From NCBI RefSeq assembly GCF_001006805.1, contig NZ_LN811361.1:215592-275132 (forward strand): a stretch of DNA of 59,541 bases, read 5' to 3'. The notes beneath the pieces were generated by a model, which made no database searches, was not told the origin of the DNA, and saw nothing but the letters and a program-made list of their open reading frames with translations. The translations under genes and the position numbers were made by a program. How positions within the stretch are numbered: position 1 is the first letter of the stretch; the number at the start of each line of letters is the position of its first letter. Origin of the DNA: Microvirga massiliensis (GTDB lineage: Bacteria > Pseudomonadota > Alphaproteobacteria > Rhizobiales > Beijerinckiaceae). Below, in pieces: positions 55,879 to 59,541 of the stretch.

Positions 55879-56283
55879 TTCAGCAATCCTCTATCAGTAG
55901 ACCACGTTTACTTTGCGTAATACCCCGCCGGCCGGGGTTTGCGGCTTGTCTCGGCTGAATAAGGCAAGTTAATGGCGCAAGTTGAAGGTCTATGTTCTCC
56001 CCAGCTGCCGGCTAGAATGGATTCTATTTAGATGAGATCAGCCACTATTCTCCCTCTAGAGGCGTCACAAACTCGCTCACAGTTGTTCTTGACCTGTTCT
56101 CAATCGACCTATCTTCAGCTTTCCACCCCGCCATCTGGCGGCAGTGTCTTTCCTGCACATGATCAAGTTCGCCTTTCCCTCTGAGAAGGACGCTTTCGAG
56201 AGTGCAATTCTTCGCCAATTCCAGGCGCCCGGACTCCAGGAGGGCCTTCTACGTCCAGTGCACCCTTGCACTGAGGTGTACAC
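55879..56283. other. Intergenic region left of the integrase gene
   Basis: This is about 405 bp, AT-rich in the middle. TGTTCTTGACCTGTTCT (56084-56100) is a short direct repeat of TGTTCT. No attachment site could be identified. Confidence 0.4.
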
Positions 56284-58140
56284 GTGGGCGTATCGTCGAT
56301 CGTATCGCGTCGCGTATCGCGACGCGGCCCCTATCTCGTCCGTTCAGGCGGCCTTTATCTCTTCCAACTACGCATCCCGAGGACGCTCGATCCGGGCGGC
56401 CGCCTGCCGCCCCTGCGCCTGAGCCTTGGCGCGCTCGCCGCCCGCGAGGCCCGGCGGCGGGCCGACACCTTGGCGGCCCTTGCCTGGATCGCCTTCGAGA
56501 TGCTGAGGATCCGCCGCTTGGAGAACGGGAACGACGAGGAGCCAACCGCAACCGATCCGGTCTTCCCGGGCGAGGACCCCGCGCTGGTCATCGCGGAGGT
56601 GAAGGGCTTCCTGAGAGCCCATGTCGGCTTCCTGAAGAACGACATCCCCCCGAGTGCCGAGCAGGCGCGATCGCTCGCAGCCTTCAAGGGGCTCGTCGCG
56701 ATCAACCGCGAGACCGCGAAAGGTCCGAAGGCCAATCCGCTGGTGGCGGACAATGCCGACGTGCTGCGCGCGCGCTACATCGGTGACCTATCAGGTTCCG
56801 TCCCCTCGCCTCCCGACGCATTCCCGGTTCAGCCGGCGGCGCCGCAGTCCCCGATGGAGGCTCCCGCCCTCGTGGCAACCGCGCACCCGACGCCGATTCG
56901 GGCGCACGCCCCAGCCCCGCCGTCCTCGCCCGAGCCGAGGCGGATCACCGTCGGGTCCCTGGGTCGCGCCAAGGCCTTCGATGCCGGCGTGCCCGCTTAC
57001 GAACTCGATCGCCGCTCCGTGCCGCGGCCAGCCTCGACCAAGCCACTGTTCAGCGTGGTCTCCGAGGAGTACCTGCGCGATCGGGCGGCCCAGAAGGGTG
57101 AGGATGATACGGACGTGAGATCGGCCCGCATGCGCCGCGACGTCTTCATCGACCTGATCGGCGATCATCCCGTCGACACCTACAACGGCTCCGATCTTCA
57201 GGCCTTCGTGAACCTCATGAGGTTCTGGCCCGCCAACGTGACGAAGCGCAGCGGGATGGCCGCATTAACGCCGCGGGAGTTGATCGACGCGAACCGGGAC
57301 CTCCACCTCCAGCCGCTGAAGCTGAAGGCGCTGAAGGACGGATACGTCTCGAACGTCAAGACGATGATGCGCTACAAGATGGCGGACTTCGAGTACCGCG
57401 ACCCGTTCGCCGGCGTCAGGATTCTCTGGCCCGAGACCGCGGCGCCGTCGGCGCCCCGTGAACCCCTCGGCACGGATCTGATCTCGAAGGCGTTCCGCCT
57501 GGGAGCCGGGTCCGGTCTTCTCGACGAGGCGATCCTGCCCCTGCTCGCCTACCTGACCGGGCGGCGGCTTGCCTTACTTGCTTCGCTCCAGGGCGAGGAC
57601 TTCCGACAGAAGTACCGCGGCGTCTGGGTGGCCCAGACGAGCGGCATCGTACTCAGGAACAAGAAATGGTTCCGGGTGCCATACAAGACCGACGCCAGCA
57701 CCACGTTCTTCGTCCTGCATCGGCTGCTGGTCGGAATCGGGTTCGTGGACTGGGCCGCGCGGCAGGACGGCTTCATCTTCACGGAGCTCGCGAGGCTGAG
57801 CGATCCCTCGAAGTCGGCGTCGAGCTACATGAACCGACTGCTCAGGAGGGCCGGTGCGCAGGCGAAGGGGCGCGAGGTGTTCCATTCGCTGCGGGGCACG
57901 AACATCGAGGAGATGCGAGACACGAAGGTGGACGCCCGGTCACGCCGCCTCCAGGTCGGCCACGAGCTAGTGGACGAGCACGAGATCTACGGCTTCCGGG
58001 CCCTGAGCGAGAAGCAGGCCCGTGAGATCGCCAACATGCCGCTCCCGAAGGAGATCGACTTCTCGGTGTTCAAGGGCCTCGATTTCGATCGTCTGGCAGC
58101 GGGTGTCCGCACGATAGGGCGCCGTTCGCAGAGACGGTGA
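56284..58140 (+). CDS. Tyrosine recombinase (site-specific integrase)
   Basis: This is a 618-aa protein with a GTG start after GAGGT. The N-terminal 220 residues have a DUF6538-like start (YLVRSGGLYLFQLRIPRTL) and a Pro-rich linker. A core-binding helix bundle (about 255-385) and the catalytic domain follow. Catalytic residues are present: Arg427/428 in TGRRLALL, a Lys in VPYKTDAS, His534 and Arg537 in FHSLRG, His560 in VGHELVD, and the nucleophile Tyr569 in EHEIYGF. This looks intact. It probably moves a genomic island, perhaps including part of the polysaccharide locus, but no flanking attachment sites were found. Confidence 0.9.
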   Translation: MGVSSIVSRRVSRRGPYLVRSGGLYLFQLRIPRTLDPGGRLPPLRLSLGALAAREARRRADTLAALAWIAFEMLRIRRLENGNDEEPTATDPVFPGEDPALVIAEVKGFLRAHVGFLKNDIPPSAEQARSLAAFKGLVAINRETAKGPKANPLVADNADVLRARYIGDLSGSVPSPPDAFPVQPAAPQSPMEAPALVATAHPTPIRAHAPAPPSSPEPRRITVGSLGRAKAFDAGVPAYELDRRSVPRPASTKPLFSVVSEEYLRDRAAQKGEDDTDVRSARMRRDVFIDLIGDHPVDTYNGSDLQAFVNLMRFWPANVTKRSGMAALTPRELIDANRDLHLQPLKLKALKDGYVSNVKTMMRYKMADFEYRDPFAGVRILWPETAAPSAPREPLGTDLISKAFRLGAGSGLLDEAILPLLAYLTGRRLALLASLQGEDFRQKYRGVWVAQTSGIVLRNKKWFRVPYKTDASTTFFVLHRLLVGIGFVDWAARQDGFIFTELARLSDPSKSASSYMNRLLRRAGAQAKGREVFHSLRGTNIEEMRDTKVDARSRRLQVGHELVDEHEIYGFRALSEKQAREIANMPLPKEIDFSVFKGLDFDRLAAGVRTIGRRSQRR

Positions 58141-58397
58141 CAGGTTCGGAAGCATCGGCGGGAAGTGATTGATGAGGAAACGCCCTCGCGACCGTGCTCG
58201 CTTGACGGGAGTCCAAGGCCGGTCGCGTTCGCCTCGCCCGGGCGGAACCGTCGACCAACCCCACACTACATCGCAGGGACAGGTTCTTGCACGTCAGCCT
58301 GCGGAACCGAGGGCTCAACTCCCCAAACCCCGATTCATTCGGCAACGCCGTTTGCAGGAGTTACGGGGAGAGTAGCTTCAGGGACGAGTTCACGCCG

Positions 58398-58718
58398 TCA
58401 ACTCTCGGCGTCATCCCCGAGGAGATGCGGCTTGCGCTGGAAGTCCCAGCCGTCCTCGTAGCGGTCGAGGAGGGCATCGATACGACGCCGGGCAGCGGCC
58501 CTGTCGAAGCCCTGCTGCGTCAGCCGGGCGAGGATCACCCGCCGGAGCTTGCGCAGGTTGTCCTCCTGACCGGGCTTGAGGGCCTCGATCAGGGCCCAGT
58601 GGAGCACGACCCGGGCGACGTCGTCCCGGGTGGGAATGCGCTCGGCCTTGAGCCGGGCCCGGTAGGCTCTCTGATAGGCAGCCTGCTCTTTCAGACGATC
58701 GACTCGGCGCTGGCGCAT
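58398..58718 (-). CDS. Hypothetical protein (106 aa)
   Basis: ATG 58718 follows GGGGAGGACCGC. The product is helical and very basic at the start (MRQRRVDRLKEQAAYQRAYR), then RDDVARVVLHWALIEAL and RRVILARLTQQGFDRAAARRRIDALLDRYEDGWDFQRK. The pattern suggests a nucleic-acid-binding or regulatory protein, but I do not know the family. It lies between the integrase gene and the GANTC-rich tract. Confidence 0.75.
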   Translation of the reverse strand: MRQRRVDRLKEQAAYQRAYRARLKAERIPTRDDVARVVLHWALIEALKPGQEDNLRKLRRVILARLTQQGFDRAAARRRIDALLDRYEDGWDFQRKPHLLGDDAES

Positions 58719-58936
58719 GCGGTCCTCCCCTTGGCTGCCTATCGAGATCTTGGTCTGGCCTCGCAGCAGTTCATGCGGCCTCTACCGCTCCGAGCGTTTC
58801 CAGCCCGTTGCCGTGGCACCAACCTGATCGAGCCGCCCCCTCCTCTCGCTCCCGGGTGCCTCATCGCGTTTGCCGTTGCAACGCGGCTCTCGATGTCTGC
58901 AATGCAGATCTCGGAATCCGCAACGCCGGTCTTTGG

Positions 58937-58978
58937 CTTTGAATCGGGAATCTCAAGTCCTGAATCGTCTGCACGCAA
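58937..58978 (+). repeat. GAATC direct repeats, 21-bp period (two units)
   Basis: Units start CTTTGAATCG and TCCTGAATCG, 21 bp apart, with a further GAATC at 58948. The same unit recurs four times at 59053-59136. Confidence 0.65.
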
Positions 58979-59052
58979 CTCATCTCAAAGCGTCGCAGGT
59001 TGCGGACAACCTGACTGAAGTCTGGACGGCATGCCGACCTCACGCCGTGAGC

Positions 59053-59136
59053 ACCTGAATCGTTTGCCCGCGGGTTTGAATCGTTTTGCTCGAGCCTGGA
59101 ATCACCTGCATCAGATCCTGAATCGTGTATGCGCAG
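59053..59136 (+). repeat. GAATC direct repeats, 21-bp period (four units)
   Basis: Four consecutive 21-bp units begin ACCTGAATCG, GTTTGAATCG, CCTGGAATCA and TCCTGAATCG. After the core the sequence is loosely kept (GTTTGC, GTTTTGC, ACCTGC, GTGTATGC). A period of two helical turns places every core on the same DNA face, as in replication iterons. Confidence 0.75.
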
Positions 59137-59179
59137 CTTGTTTCGCGCCACCCTAACGCGCGGGCACGCTAAAGCGGCG

Positions 59180-59188
59180 TGGGGATAA
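59180..59188 (-). promoter_or_regulatory. DnaA-box-like site
   Basis: Read on the minus strand this is TTATCCCCA, one base from the DnaA box consensus TTATCCACA. It lies 44 bp right of the four-unit GAATC array. Confidence 0.4.
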
Positions 59189-59452
59189 GGTGATCCGATC
59201 AGTCAGGTTCGAACAGATTCCCGCACGATGCCTCTTGGTTTGTCGTTGTCACGGTAGATCAATAGCTGGCGGTCGAGGGATGGTCGAATGTTCAGCAAGG
59301 TCGTTCGATTGTCGGATCACGATCATTACGCTGCTGCTCCACGTGATGGGTGATGTGGTCGAGCCGCGCCGTGAGTTCATCCAGGAGAACGCGCTGTCAG
59401 TGGCAAATCTGGATGTGTGAGTGTGGGTGGTTGTGCCCGGGTGCCAAAGTCT

Positions 59453-59501
59453 GACTCAAACCGGGGGGGAAAGTGACTCCGATTGCAGAGAAGCCTGACT
59501 C
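59453..59501 (+). repeat. GACTC direct repeats, 22-bp period (three units)
   Basis: TGACTC occurs at 59452, 59474 and 59496, each 22 bp apart, and a variant CTGACTG follows near the window end. The array may go on beyond the window. Confidence 0.55.
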
Positions 59502-59541
59502 TCGGGCCGTGCGGGCGGTTCTCTCAGAGCCTGACTGAAAA

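Larger units (their letters stand above)
58914..59501. other. GANTC-rich iteron-like tract, putative replication or partition site
   Basis: This non-coding tract holds twelve GANTC sites, starting at 58914, 58941, 58948, 58962, 59057, 59078, 59099, 59120, 59216, 59453, 59475 and 59497; chance would give two or three. Several are phased: 58941/58962 and 59057/59078/59099/59120 by exactly 21 bp, and 59453/59475/59497 by 22 bp. A DnaA-box-like site lies at 59180-59188. GANTC is the target of the CcrM methylase of Alphaproteobacteria. The tract continues to the window edge, and no replication gene is visible. Confidence 0.5.

Noticed and set aside
58898..59136. CRISPR array
   Set aside because: The shared part of the units is only about 5-9 bp and the period is 21 bp. 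There are no true repeats with spacers and no cas genes in the window.
58861..59151. Minus-strand frame with Asp-Ser every seven residues
   Set aside because: The heptad pattern reflects the 21-bp DNA repeat. In the second repeat run the same pattern falls in a different frame, so the repeat is kept as DNA and not as protein.

Overview
The window looks like a high-GC alphaproteobacterial replicon, most likely Hyphomicrobiales of the Microvirga/Methylobacterium type. The clues are a phasin, a bgsBA-like beta-glucan synthase pair, a DUF6894-type small protein, two families of intergenic palindromic repeats, and clustered GANTC (CcrM-type) sites. The genus is an inference from gene content only.

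Region 1 (1-25 kb) is mostly housekeeping. It holds an orphan small protein, a small ribbon-helix-helix-like protein, and a minus-strand ABC import operon of the sulfonate/nitrate/taurine class with two permeases, an ATPase, a 109-aa membrane protein and a binding protein. A frameshifted phasin follows, then a bgsB-bgsA-like pair and a class III nucleotidyl cyclase. Next is a complete selenocysteine set: selA-selB-selC on the plus strand and, nearby on the minus strand, selD fused to an FAD/NAD oxidoreductase. Between them the 3' end of tRNA-Sec is duplicated 1.6 kb downstream, bracketing an NTF2-like gene and a methyltransferase, which looks like a small integrated segment. A Nudix hydrolase, recD2 and several small proteins complete the region.

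Region 2 (25-56 kb) is a mosaic exopolysaccharide locus. Minus-strand genes supply a sugar nucleotidyltransferase, a PLP aminotransferase, a LegB-like 4,6-dehydratase and a phosphoglycosyl transferase. Together they suggest an amino-dideoxy sugar placed first on the lipid carrier. Plus-strand genes supply a P-loop kinase, a Wzx flippase, a nucleotidyltransferase/kinase fusion, a GT4 glycosyltransferase, a FemAB-like protein, a short Tat-motif peptide next to an NTP_transf_5 nucleotidyltransferase, an atypical LuxR regulator, a VanZ-like protein, a DUF3473-type polysaccharide deacetylase, a Wzy-like polymerase/ligase and a Wzc-like tyrosine kinase. The OPX export protein, a secreted propeller protein and two RTX proteins (one with a beta-helix domain) lie on the minus strand. 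Several of these families usually accompany exosortase (XrtA) loci, but no exosortase is visible here. Decayed IS630 and IS4 fragments lie inside the region.

Region 3 (56-59.5 kb) holds a tyrosine recombinase with all catalytic residues, a small conserved-looking protein, and a non-coding tract at the right edge. That tract has twelve GANTC sites in about 590 bp, many phased at 21-22 bp, with a near-consensus DnaA box among them. It resembles an iteron-type or methylation-controlled replication or partition site and is the most unusual feature of the window.
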